A program made the translations under genes and the position numbers. Shown here piece after piece: positions 9,673-17,409 of a stretch of 60,091 nt of DNA (position 1 is its first letter; every line of letters starts with the position of its first letter). The stretch covers positions 1 to 60,091 of the forward strand of contig NZ_JABBPN010000030.1 of the NCBI RefSeq assembly GCF_012933385.1. Reading direction: 5' to 3'. Source of the stretch: Paenibacillus lemnae (GTDB lineage: Bacteria > Bacillota > Bacilli > Paenibacillales > Paenibacillaceae). The notes under the pieces were generated by a model. That model ran no database searches. It was not told where the DNA came from and worked only from the letters and a program-made list of their open reading frames with translations.

Positions 9673-11289
9673 ATGCGAGTATTAATCGTGGATGATGAAA
9701 AGCATGTTCGGGATGCCATCCGTTTGCTGGCTGATTGGGAGAAGCATGGTATTACAGAGGTAATGGAGGCGGCAGACGGAGAGGAAGCGGTACTTGCGAT
9801 TCAGCAGACACCGCCGCAGATTGTGCTCACGGATATGCGTATGCCGCGCAAGGATGGTGCTGAACTGCTGACCTGGCTCCATGCCAGCATGCCCGAGATC
9901 AAGGTAATCGTGATCAGCGGCTATGACGATTTCGATCTTGTCCGTCACACGATCCGCAGCGGAGGTCTTGATTATATTTTGAAGCCTGTGGTGCCTGAGG
10001 CTCTTGATGAAGCCCTGGGTAAAGCGGTCGAAGCGTGGCGCAAAGAGGAGGATCAAAGACTGAGCCTCACTACAAAGCTCATTGAAATGAATCAGATGAA
10101 ACCCTTGTTTCTGGACCGTCTCCTTACCGATCTTACGATGATCGGAAGCGGGCAGCAGGGGCTTCTGAAACAATTTGGCCAGCAGCTTCAGCTGCCGCCG
10201 GAAATCAGAACCTGCTGCCTGGCGGTCATCTCGGATATTCATTTCGATTCGGAGCTTTTAATGAAATTCCGCAGCCGCCGTGCACTGCTCATTTTCACTT
10301 TGATTAATATTTGCATGGAACTGGTAAAGGATAAAGGTACAGCCTTCCGGCATATGGATAAGCCCGGGCTGGTGGTGATCCTGTACTGGGGAGCGCCTGA
10401 CACCTTTCATTCCATTCTGGAGCGTATAAATGAAGGAATGTATACAACCCTGCGCCGTCAGGCCCATTTTGGCACAGCTCAGGCTGAAGTCTTTCCAGAT
10501 GACCTTCCCCGCTCCTTGTTGAATGCAGAGCAGCGTCTCCTGCACCGGAATTTGCTGCAGAAGAATGGCTTGATTCATTCAGAACGATGCGGAGAGAGCG
10601 GGACAAGCCGCGCGCCCCGGCTTGCTTCCTATGAGGAGAAATTTCGCATGGCTGCACTGAGCGGCAGTCCAAGCAAATATGAGGCCGCGGCCGATGAATG
10701 GCTGCAGGAAGTGCGGCAGCATGCATGGCTGACACCGGAGATGCTCATCAGGTGGAATTCGGAATGGGACTGGATGCAGCAGCACTGGGCTGAACCGGGT
10801 GAGTCCCACGAGTATGTACCACTGGAGGATGATGAGATCAACCTCGATTTCCCTGTTATCCTGCCGCTGGATCGTGACGGTCTCCTCTCATGGGAAGACT
10901 GGAGGTTCCAGCTCACCGGACGGCTTGGAGCTGCCTCACGAGTTCTGACCCAGAGCCATTCCAGAGAAAATCATATCATTCATGATATCGCCCGGTATCT
11001 GGAGCACGCGTATTCGGAAGAAGTTTCTCTTCAGGATATTGCGTCCCGTTTTTTTCTGAGCCGCGAGTATATCTCCCGCAAATTCAAGCAGGAATTCGGG
11101 ATGACGCTGTCTGATTTTCTGGGCCAGCTCCGCATCGGGAAAGCCAAGATGCTGCTGCTGAATCCTTCCCTGCGGATTGCAAGTGTAGCAGAAATGGTCG
11201 GGTATCAAGATGAGAAATACTTCAGTAAAGTATTTAAAAAACTGGAGGGCCAGACGCCTAATGAATATCGAAAGGCACAGTCTACATAA
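9673..11289 (+). CDS. Response regulator with AraC-type DNA-binding domain (YesN type)
   Basis: A 538-residue regulator. Receiver domain at residues 1-120 with acidic pair D7/D8, phospho-acceptor D54 in LTDMRMP, and the conserved lysine in ILKPV. A long middle region follows, then two AraC helix-turn-helix motifs in the last 100 residues (HDIARYLEHAYSEEVSLQD, and VAEMVGYQDEKYFSKVFKK). It is co-transcribed with the YesM-type kinase and is the expected activator of the divergent ABC operon. Confidence 0.94.
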   Translation: MRVLIVDDEKHVRDAIRLLADWEKHGITEVMEAADGEEAVLAIQQTPPQIVLTDMRMPRKDGAELLTWLHASMPEIKVIVISGYDDFDLVRHTIRSGGLDYILKPVVPEALDEALGKAVEAWRKEEDQRLSLTTKLIEMNQMKPLFLDRLLTDLTMIGSGQQGLLKQFGQQLQLPPEIRTCCLAVISDIHFDSELLMKFRSRRALLIFTLINICMELVKDKGTAFRHMDKPGLVVILYWGAPDTFHSILERINEGMYTTLRRQAHFGTAQAEVFPDDLPRSLLNAEQRLLHRNLLQKNGLIHSERCGESGTSRAPRLASYEEKFRMAALSGSPSKYEAAADEWLQEVRQHAWLTPEMLIRWNSEWDWMQQHWAEPGESHEYVPLEDDEINLDFPVILPLDRDGLLSWEDWRFQLTGRLGAASRVLTQSHSRENHIIHDIARYLEHAYSEEVSLQDIASRFFLSREYISRKFKQEFGMTLSDFLGQLRIGKAKMLLLNPSLRIASVAEMVGYQDEKYFSKVFKKLEGQTPNEYRKAQST

Positions 11290-11365
11290 TTAACCCTTCG
11301 GTTAAATTTATCGTGTTATGGGGATGATTTTGGGTAAAATCAATATAGAAGGAGGAGGAAGCGTA

Positions 11366-12133
11366 ATGTATCATAAGCATCCCTATCGCTGGTGGAACGC
11401 TGCTGCGTTCGCTGCCGTGATTACCATCAATATTTTGTCCAATGCACTGCCGCTCGGCGGCAGAAACACCGGAGATATCTCCGATCAGTTTTACATTTAT
11501 ATCACGCCAGCCGGCTATGCGTTCTCCATCTGGTCACTCATTTATGTCCTGCTGGCCGGATTCGTTATTTACCAGCTGCGCAGAGATACCAGTTCCCGGG
11601 ATTCCGTACGCGCCACCGGCATCTGGTTTATTCTATCATGTATTTTCAATATGGCCTGGCTCTTTCTCTGGCACTATCTCTACATCGAATGGTCCGTATT
11701 CGCCATGCTGCTGCTTCTGGCTTCCATCTTTGTGCTGTACCGAAAGACCAGAGGCATCTCTTCTCCAAGCCCCGGTGAACGCTGGCTGGTCAAGCTTCCC
11801 TTCAGTATCTATCTGGGCTGGGTGAGTGCCGCATTTCTGGTAAACGTCGGCATTGTCATCTACAAGAACGGCTGGTCCCCGCTTGGTCTATCGGAGCTGG
11901 GCTGGAGCATTGCCCTTCTGTGCATCGGCGTGATCCTTGCGGTTGCTATCAGCTATCCGCCTCGTGACGGAATTCTTCCGCTTGTGTTTGTCTGGGCCTA
12001 TATCGCCATCGCGGTGGAGCACCGGGATGAGGGAACCATCATGCTGACCGCCTTTGTGCTGGGAGCGCTGGTATTCCTGTATGCCCTATGGCTGATGATC
12101 TTTAAACGAAGACAGCACAGTTACCGGTACTAA
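11366..12133 (+). CDS. TspO/MBR-like tryptophan-rich membrane protein
   Basis: A 255-residue membrane protein with about seven hydrophobic helices and a high Trp content (WWNAAAF, AGYAFSIWSLIY, FNMAWLFLWH, YLGWVSAAFLVN). The AGYAFSIW and N-A-W-L motifs fit the TspO/MBR (tryptophan-rich sensory) family, but the protein is about 100 residues longer than classic five-helix TspO, as is common for Paenibacillus versions. TspO proteins bind porphyrins and related ligands; the role here is unknown. The start at 11366 follows GGAGGAGGAA; a longer frame from 11318 lacks a site. Confidence 0.8.
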   Translation: MYHKHPYRWWNAAAFAAVITINILSNALPLGGRNTGDISDQFYIYITPAGYAFSIWSLIYVLLAGFVIYQLRRDTSSRDSVRATGIWFILSCIFNMAWLFLWHYLYIEWSVFAMLLLLASIFVLYRKTRGISSPSPGERWLVKLPFSIYLGWVSAAFLVNVGIVIYKNGWSPLGLSELGWSIALLCIGVILAVAISYPPRDGILPLVFVWAYIAIAVEHRDEGTIMLTAFVLGALVFLYALWLMIFKRRQHSYRY

Positions 12134-12135
12134 CC

Positions 12136-12187
12136 TAAAAAACTGCCCTGTTCTACAGCAGATGCTGAGGCCAGGGCAGTTTTTTCT
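12136..12187. terminator. Bidirectional terminator between TspO-like and RidA genes
   Basis: Arms AAAAACTGCCCTG and CAGGGCAGTTTTTT enclose a 20-base loop, with A and T runs on either side. It can end transcription of the two convergent genes. Confidence 0.85.
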
Positions 12188-12195
12188 TGATTATG

Positions 12196-12573
12196 TTACT
12201 TGATTGCGATGACTTCGATTTCAACCAGACCGTCTTTTGGCAGGCGAGCCACTTCTACGGCACTGCGTGCCGGGTATGGTTCGGAGAAGAAACTGCCGTA
12301 CACTTCATTCACCGCGGCAAAATCATTCATGTCCTTGAGAAAAACGGTCGTTTTCACAACCTGATCCAGGGTAAGTCCAGCCTCTTCCAGAATAGCCTTC
12401 ACATTATTCAGCGAAAACCGGGTTTGCTCTGTAACGCCCTCTGCAAATTCGCCGGTTTCCGGATTCAAGCCAAGCTGGCCTGAAGTATACAGAAAACCTC
12501 CGGCTTCCACGGCCTGGCTGTAAGGGCCGATTGCTCCAGGCGCCTTTGTCGTGCTGATGATTTTTTTGTTCAT
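12196..12573 (-). CDS. ridA: RidA family reactive-intermediate deaminase (cytoplasmic)
   Basis: A 125-residue YjgF/YER057c/UK114 protein with the full RidA signature near the C-terminus: ARSAVEVARLPKDGLVEIE, including the arginine needed for imine/enamine hydrolysis and the terminal glutamate region. It releases ammonia from enamines made by PLP enzymes. The ATG abuts the stop of the upstream gene, and AAGGAG lies 11 bases ahead inside that gene, so the two are coupled. This is the cytoplasmic copy; a second, exported RidA lies at 16814-17359. Confidence 0.92.
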   Translation of the reverse strand: MNKKIISTTKAPGAIGPYSQAVEAGGFLYTSGQLGLNPETGEFAEGVTEQTRFSLNNVKAILEEAGLTLDQVVKTTVFLKDMNDFAAVNEVYGSFFSEPYPARSAVEVARLPKDGLVEIEVIAIK

Positions 12574-13275
12574 TTAATGTACATCTCCTTTTGATGGAAT
12601 TATGTCATCCCCTGATTTCCCCAAGACATGAATCACTTCGTTCGGGTATATATGAATGCCGCCGGGGCTGCTGATGGCGATCTTGATCATCGCCCGGGCT
12701 ACTGTGGAAGCAGGAACCGCCCGGTAGGGAGCCAGCTTACCCCGAAAAGCAAAATCCAGCCCCTTCATCACGACTGAGGCGATATCTTCGCCGAACCGCC
12801 GCTCCTTTCGCTCTCCCAGCAGTAACGAGGGACGGAACAGGTGCATGCCCTTGAATCCCAAGGAAGACAGCTCCTCTTCTACTTCACCTTTGACCCGGCT
12901 GTAAAAAGCTTTGGCATGGGGATCAGCACCGACGCTGCTTACAGCCAGAAACTGAGGAACCTGCGCTTCCAGAGCCAAATGAGCACCAGCGAGCACATAA
13001 TGCTGATCCACCTTGCGAAACTCATCCTTGGATCCAGCTTTCTTAATGGTCGTTCCCAGACAGCTGAACACACGATCTACCCCATGAAAAGCTTCCCGGT
13101 GAACAGAAAGCTTGTCCCAATCCACGGCAACCACCTTCAGCTTCGGATGCTTGAAATCCGGCGGACGCCGGACCAGGATGCGGACTTCTTCTACCTCCGG
13201 GCTGTTCAGCAGCCCGCGGGTCACCTCGTGCCCAACAAGACCTGTTGCGCCCATGACAAGACAAGTTACTCCCAT
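12574..13275 (-). CDS. NAD(P)-binding oxidoreductase-like protein (atypical SDR)
   Basis: A 233-residue Rossmann protein beginning MGVTCLVMGATGLVGHEV, with the GxTGxxG nucleotide loop at residues 9-14 and a mid-region FLAVSSVGAD. It resembles the HTATIP2/YwnB-like atypical short-chain dehydrogenases, whose substrates are mostly unknown. The start at 13275 has a GGGGGAA site; an in-frame ATG at 13305 overlaps the stop of the MFS gene (TAATG) but has no site. It sits between the MFS gene and ridA in one apparent operon. Confidence 0.82.
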   Translation of the reverse strand: MGVTCLVMGATGLVGHEVTRGLLNSPEVEEVRILVRRPPDFKHPKLKVVAVDWDKLSVHREAFHGVDRVFSCLGTTIKKAGSKDEFRKVDQHYVLAGAHLALEAQVPQFLAVSSVGADPHAKAFYSRVKGEVEEELSSLGFKGMHLFRPSLLLGERKERRFGEDIASVVMKGLDFAFRGKLAPYRAVPASTVARAMIKIAISSPGGIHIYPNEVIHVLGKSGDDIIPSKGDVH

Positions 13276-13304
13276 CAAAAGTTCCCCCTTATCCGTAAGC
13301 TTCA

Positions 13305-14594
13305 TTAGGAAGCAGCAAGCAGTACTTTTCTTCCCAGCGTCCATGCGGTCAGCAGCATCAGCAGTCCGACCAGAAGCTGAAATCCATAGTGCTGCATCCA
13401 GACCGGAGCATCCAGCAGCAGCTTGAATACCTGGCCGCCGATCATTGGGCCGAGAAATGCAGCCATGCCCGTAATGGCGGAATACATGGCAATGAACATC
13501 GGACGATCCCCTTTGGGCGTATCACCGATCATAAAATTAAAGGCCAGCTGATTAAATCCGCCTACACCGGCTCCAAGCAGCATGTGTGACAGCAGCAGTA
13601 CTGGAATCACAGGCAGTACCGAGAGTAGGCCCCATGCCACACAGGAGGAGGCAATCAGCGGAAGTGTCCAGAACAGCAGCGTCCGGTTGCTGTATCTGGC
13701 ATTCAGATTACCCCATACATAAAATCCGATCATCATAACCGCTGTCTGCGCGACGGTCATCATGGAGACGACCGAATATGTAATATTCAGTACATCCAGC
13801 ATCGCGTAGGAAAAGAGCGGAACGACCAGGGTCTGAAGAAACAGCCAAGCGCCGAGAAATAATGTCGAACGGATAAACGGAGTATCTGAGAGCGGCTTGC
13901 GCACCATGGGCAGGAACCGGGTTTCTGTGGAACGTTCAAACGGCGGATCCGGGTAGAACAGGAACAAGGTCATATTGGCAGCAATCGCTACCCAGGCTAT
14001 GATAAACAGAATCAGAAACCCTTTGCCGCCAGGATACCAGTCCAGCATTGTCCCTCCGAGAAACAGTACCAGAGCGCCCAGAGCATTCAGTATCGTATTG
14101 CGGATTCCAAAATAGCGTCCGCGAACCTTTGCAGGGACCATATCGCTGATCACCGAAGTCCACAGCATACCTGATACCGTACCTGCAATAAATGCAGCTG
14201 AATAAAGGGTCAGGAAGACCGGAATCCACCATTCCCGGTCAAACAGGAACGGAATCAGACCCGTTGCTCCCCAGAGCACCCGGTTTAGCAGAGTGGAAAT
14301 CAACATCGCCTTCTTGCGGTAGCGGAGCCGCTGCACCAGGAAAGCTGTCAAAATCTGCAGAACGTTAAAAAATGTTGTGACAGCGAGCACAAACCCGATC
14401 ATGGCAGCTTCCGCACCCAAATACAGCAGGTAACCTGTTAAAAAGGGTCCCCCCAACAGGGTCTGATAAATGACTGCCGGGACACCTTCCCAGGTCGCGG
14501 TCAAAAGATGTTTGCGCTGGCTGGACACCAGCCGCTGAGGCTTAGGTGCAACTCTTACCGCCTTGATGATGATACACTCCTTCGATGACTTCAA
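13305..14594 (-). CDS. Major facilitator superfamily transporter
   Basis: About 429 residues with 12 predicted membrane helices and a cytoplasmic loop RLRYRKKAMLIS after helix 2, fitting the MFS fold. The substrate is not evident. The start is uncertain: the frame opens with TTG at 14594 without a ribosome binding site, whereas an AAGGAG stands about 15 bases inside the frame with no in-frame ATG, GTG or TTG at normal distance; the first clear membrane helix begins near residue 38. It probably heads an operon with the SDR-like and RidA genes. Confidence 0.85.
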   Translation of the reverse strand: MKSSKECIIIKAVRVAPKPQRLVSSQRKHLLTATWEGVPAVIYQTLLGGPFLTGYLLYLGAEAAMIGFVLAVTTFFNVLQILTAFLVQRLRYRKKAMLISTLLNRVLWGATGLIPFLFDREWWIPVFLTLYSAAFIAGTVSGMLWTSVISDMVPAKVRGRYFGIRNTILNALGALVLFLGGTMLDWYPGGKGFLILFIIAWVAIAANMTLFLFYPDPPFERSTETRFLPMVRKPLSDTPFIRSTLFLGAWLFLQTLVVPLFSYAMLDVLNITYSVVSMMTVAQTAVMMIGFYVWGNLNARYSNRTLLFWTLPLIASSCVAWGLLSVLPVIPVLLLSHMLLGAGVGGFNQLAFNFMIGDTPKGDRPMFIAMYSAITGMAAFLGPMIGGQVFKLLLDAPVWMQHYGFQLLVGLLMLLTAWTLGRKVLLAAS

Positions 14595-14670
14595 ATGGCT
14601 GGGATAAAACTCTTATTGACCTCATTCTACACCCGGAATAGCCTCTGTCAATAAGGCAATATGTAAAATT

Positions 14671-16089
14671 TTAAGTTTGCATTTCAATCGCCGTTTGAAC
14701 AGGGAGATACAGAGAAAACGTGCTTCCCCGGTCAGGACTGCTGACCACCTGAATATACCCGCCCAGGAGGCGGGCCAGGTCCCGGCTGATCGACAACCCG
14801 AGCCCTGTCCCTCCATACTTGCGCGTGATGGAAGCATCCCCTTGTTCAAAAGCTTCGAAGATCGACACCTGCTTGTTCTGCGGGATCCCGATCCCCGTGT
14901 CACTTACAGAAAATACAATCCAGCGCCGATCTTCCTCAGCCTGCTGTTTCATATAAACCTGCAGGACCACACTGCCTTCATTCGTAAATTTGAACGCATT
15001 GGAGAGCAGGTTTCTTAAAATTTGGTTCAAGCGGTGGGGGTCAGACACCAGAACTTCCGGCACGTCTTCGCTCAGCTTCAGCTCAAACAAGAGATTCTTC
15101 TTGGCAGCGTTCACCTCAAAAATCATATGCAGCATGAATACAATTTCCCGGATGTTCACCTCATCCATTTCGATATCCAGATGGCCTGCCTCCACTTTTG
15201 ACAAATCAAGAACATCGTTGACAAGTGTCAGCAGATCATAGCCGGAATGATAGATGAGCCGCGCATACTCTGCAGTTTCCTCCTGCGTACGCCCCTCATC
15301 TCCTTCGTGAATCAGCTGGGCAAGGTTAATAATACTGTTCAGCGGCGTCCGGAGCTCGTGCGACATGTTGGCGACAAACTCACTCTTGTACTGAGAGGCA
15401 ATCGCCAGCTCCTTGGCCCGTTCCTCGAGAATGATCTGGGCCCGCTCGAGCTGCTCTTTCTGCTCTGACAGCTCCTTGTTGACGACACGCAGCTGTCCTA
15501 TTCTCCGGAGTTCCAGATAGAACTCATAAAATAACAGCGCACAGCCAGCACTCAGCACAATCCCCAGCGGAAATGTTACCGAAGCCACATGCAGCAGAAA
15601 CTCATCGGCCGGGAGCACGCCGAACAGAGCGATGTTTAACGTATTGGCAAGATTGACGGAACCTACGACAATAAATCCTTTCAGGAATAGAGACTTCCTG
15701 CTCTTTCTGAACCATATATTCAGGCACGCACATAATATGCCCAGGATCGTCAAATTGATAAATCCGGCCACGGCCGCCTCACTAAAACCAAAAGTAAACC
15801 GCATGAGTCCAATGCCTGTACCGATCACGATCATCGGAAAGGCCCGCGGATAACCAAACGTTGCGATGATCAGCGGTACAAAGCGCAAATCAAAAATAAT
15901 ATTTTCGCTTAAGCGGTACCCGAAAAAAGAGCAGGCCCACCCGCCTAAAATTAATAGAAGGATAGAAATGAAGTACATCACAAACAGCGATGCACGAATG
16001 AGGAGGTATTTATAGAACAAATTAGCCAGATAGGCAGTGGTAATGAGCACAGCAGTGTTTAGTAAGAACGTTGTGAGAAAAGAGTGCAT
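14671..16089 (-). CDS. Orphan membrane histidine kinase (5TM-LYT sensor)
   Basis: A 472-residue hybrid of two kinase styles. The first 200 residues hold five to six membrane helices with the 5TM-LYT pattern of LytS-like receptors (YRLSENIIFDLRFVPLIIA, GTGIGLMRFTFG). A short coiled coil follows (about 205-235), then a HisKA domain with MSHELRTPLNSII (His near 245) and a HATPase with NLLSNAFKFT, DTGIGIP and KYGGTGLGLSI. No response regulator lies next to it, so its partner is encoded elsewhere. CAGGAGGG supports the ATG at 16089. Confidence 0.92.
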   Translation of the reverse strand: MHSFLTTFLLNTAVLITTAYLANLFYKYLLIRASLFVMYFISILLLILGGWACSFFGYRLSENIIFDLRFVPLIIATFGYPRAFPMIVIGTGIGLMRFTFGFSEAAVAGFINLTILGILCACLNIWFRKSRKSLFLKGFIVVGSVNLANTLNIALFGVLPADEFLLHVASVTFPLGIVLSAGCALLFYEFYLELRRIGQLRVVNKELSEQKEQLERAQIILEERAKELAIASQYKSEFVANMSHELRTPLNSIINLAQLIHEGDEGRTQEETAEYARLIYHSGYDLLTLVNDVLDLSKVEAGHLDIEMDEVNIREIVFMLHMIFEVNAAKKNLLFELKLSEDVPEVLVSDPHRLNQILRNLLSNAFKFTNEGSVVLQVYMKQQAEEDRRWIVFSVSDTGIGIPQNKQVSIFEAFEQGDASITRKYGGTGLGLSISRDLARLLGGYIQVVSSPDRGSTFSLYLPVQTAIEMQT

Positions 16090-16190
16090 GGACCCTCCTG
16101 GGCTAAAATGTCATTTTGCGGGAAATATCATGTCGAATAAGCACTACAATTGTAGCATATTTCCAAGATTAAAAGTTTCTTTATACATGA

Positions 16191-16222
16191 AAAAAAGGAT
16201 GCCGTGTTATAAACGGCACCCT
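16191..16222 (-). terminator. Terminator of the oxidase-RidA-TatA operon
   Basis: On the minus strand GGGTGCCGT pairs with ACGGCATCC around a seven-base loop and is followed by seven T. It lies 9 bases after the 95-residue unknown gene. Confidence 0.85.
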
Positions 16223-16230
16223 TGCTTGGT

Positions 16231-16518
16231 TTAAGCCCGGTTGGCACTTTTTTTCAACAAAGGAATCCAGGACGTGAGCGGATTTCTTTCCCTGCGGAGC
16301 CATCCCGAAAATACAGAATCTTCTGCCTCTTCAGGCTGGCTTACTGAAGCCCGTACCTTGGCAGCTTCCGCTTCCGGCAAGGAGAGGATTTCTTCGTTCG
16401 TCATCATGTAATATTTCAGGTGATACGTGCTGACCGTGTCTCCTTGAAGAGTAACCACATGATCGTCGCGAATTTCAATGATTTTGCCGGTAACCACTTT
16501 GCTGTTATACATCATCAT
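16231..16518 (-). CDS. Small protein of unknown function, last gene of Tat operon
   Basis: A 95-residue protein (93 if the third ATG is used) with no recognised family. The first 40 residues alternate in a small beta-barrel-like pattern (VVTGKIIEIRDDHVVTLQGD), followed by an acidic segment (about 47-70) and a basic tail with two tryptophans. There is no signal peptide or membrane helix, so it should be cytoplasmic. GGGGAGG stands just before the ATG cluster at 16518-16512. It is 73 bases downstream of tatA and just before the operon terminator, so it belongs to the amine-oxidase/RidA/TatA unit. Confidence 0.65.
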   Translation of the reverse strand: MMMYNSKVVTGKIIEIRDDHVVTLQGDTVSTYHLKYYMMTNEEILSLPEAEAAKVRASVSQPEEAEDSVFSGWLRRERNPLTSWIPLLKKSANRA

Positions 16519-16591
16519 CGCCTCCCCTTACCTTGTACTCAGCTGTCAATGTTTCTATATGGAACGTTACCCCATACAAGGCGGGATGAAT

Positions 16592-16765
16592 CTAATTCTT
16601 CTCTTCCTCTTTATGATCACCGACCAGTTCCCTCGCCGAGGATTTGAATTCAAACAGTGTTCTCCCTACAGCCCTTCCCAGCTCCGGAAGCTTGGAAGGA
16701 CCGAAGAGGATCAGGACAACGACCAGAATCATCATGATGCCTGCAAAGCCTACATTCTGAAACAT
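16592..16765 (-). CDS. tatA: Sec-independent translocase protein TatA (57 residues)
   Basis: Too short for the ORF list but clear on the minus strand: the protein begins MFQNVGFAGIMMILVVVLIL and continues FGPSKLPELGRAVGRTLFEF, the canonical TatA arrangement of one membrane helix, the FG-P hinge and an amphipathic helix, then a short acidic/basic tail ending KEEEKN. TatA multimers form the pore of the twin-arginine pathway. AAGGAG stands 8 bases before the ATG at 16765. It follows the exported RidA gene by 48 bases and the Tat-signalled oxidase, while TatC is encoded on the divergent unit. Confidence 0.93.
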   Translation of the reverse strand: MFQNVGFAGIMMILVVVLILFGPSKLPELGRAVGRTLFEFKSSARELVGDHKEEEKN

Positions 16766-16813
16766 GATATCACTCCTTGTATAGTAAGATGCTGTATAAA
16801 TACCGCCGCAGCC

Positions 16814-17359
16814 CTATTTCTTCTTCGGATAAACCGCCACGGCCTCGATCTCAATCAGCCAATCCGGACTGACCAGACTGGCCACACCTACTGTAGAACG
16901 GGCAGGCTTAACCGGATTCTTGGCGGTATTGAAAAAATCAGCATACGCTGCAAACCAGCCAGCGTAGTCAAAGGCATTGTTTTTAGCTGCATCCGGGGTC
17001 ACATAGACCCGTAAATAAACCACATCCTTCATGGTCAAGCCCTGTGCCTTTAACTGCTTTTCAATTTCAGTCAGGACTCCAATTCCCTGTGTCTTTGTAT
17101 CTCCGTAGCGCTCATATACCGTCTTGCCGTCCTTGTTCAGCAGCGGAGGTACCGTGCCGCTTGTATACAGGTAGGAGGAGCCCTCCGGTACGATCACACC
17201 GCTTGAAATGGAGGATGTAGGACTTCCATAAAAAGAAGGGGCTGTTGACACTTTAACCGGCTTTTTCGGTGTAGATGCCGGCTTGTCGGCGTAAACGGAA
17301 GCTCCTAAGGCACTTAACAGCATCGTCAACGCAAGGGCCATTTTCAGTTTCTTATTCAT
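16814..17359 (-). CDS. Exported RidA-family protein
   Basis: A 181-residue RidA protein with a Sec-type signal peptide: MNKKLKMALALTMLLSALG then a cleavage region ending ASVYADKP, followed by a Pro/Lys/Ser linker to about residue 55. The RidA domain (about 55-178) keeps the catalytic arginine in KPARSTVGVASL and the IEIEAVAVYP strand. RidA proteins are normally cytosolic, so secretion is notable. The start is taken at the ATG at 17359 with GGGAG before it, since the two preceding codons are TTG. It lies 50 bases behind the Tat-dependent oxidase and may hydrolyse the imino acids that enzyme makes. Confidence 0.88.
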   Translation of the reverse strand: MNKKLKMALALTMLLSALGASVYADKPASTPKKPVKVSTAPSFYGSPTSSISSGVIVPEGSSYLYTSGTVPPLLNKDGKTVYERYGDTKTQGIGVLTEIEKQLKAQGLTMKDVVYLRVYVTPDAAKNNAFDYAGWFAAYADFFNTAKNPVKPARSTVGVASLVSPDWLIEIEAVAVYPKKK

Positions 17360-17409
17360 CAACAATCTCCCTCTTTCATTCAGATTAAATTACGGTCAGC
17401 AGGAACCAT

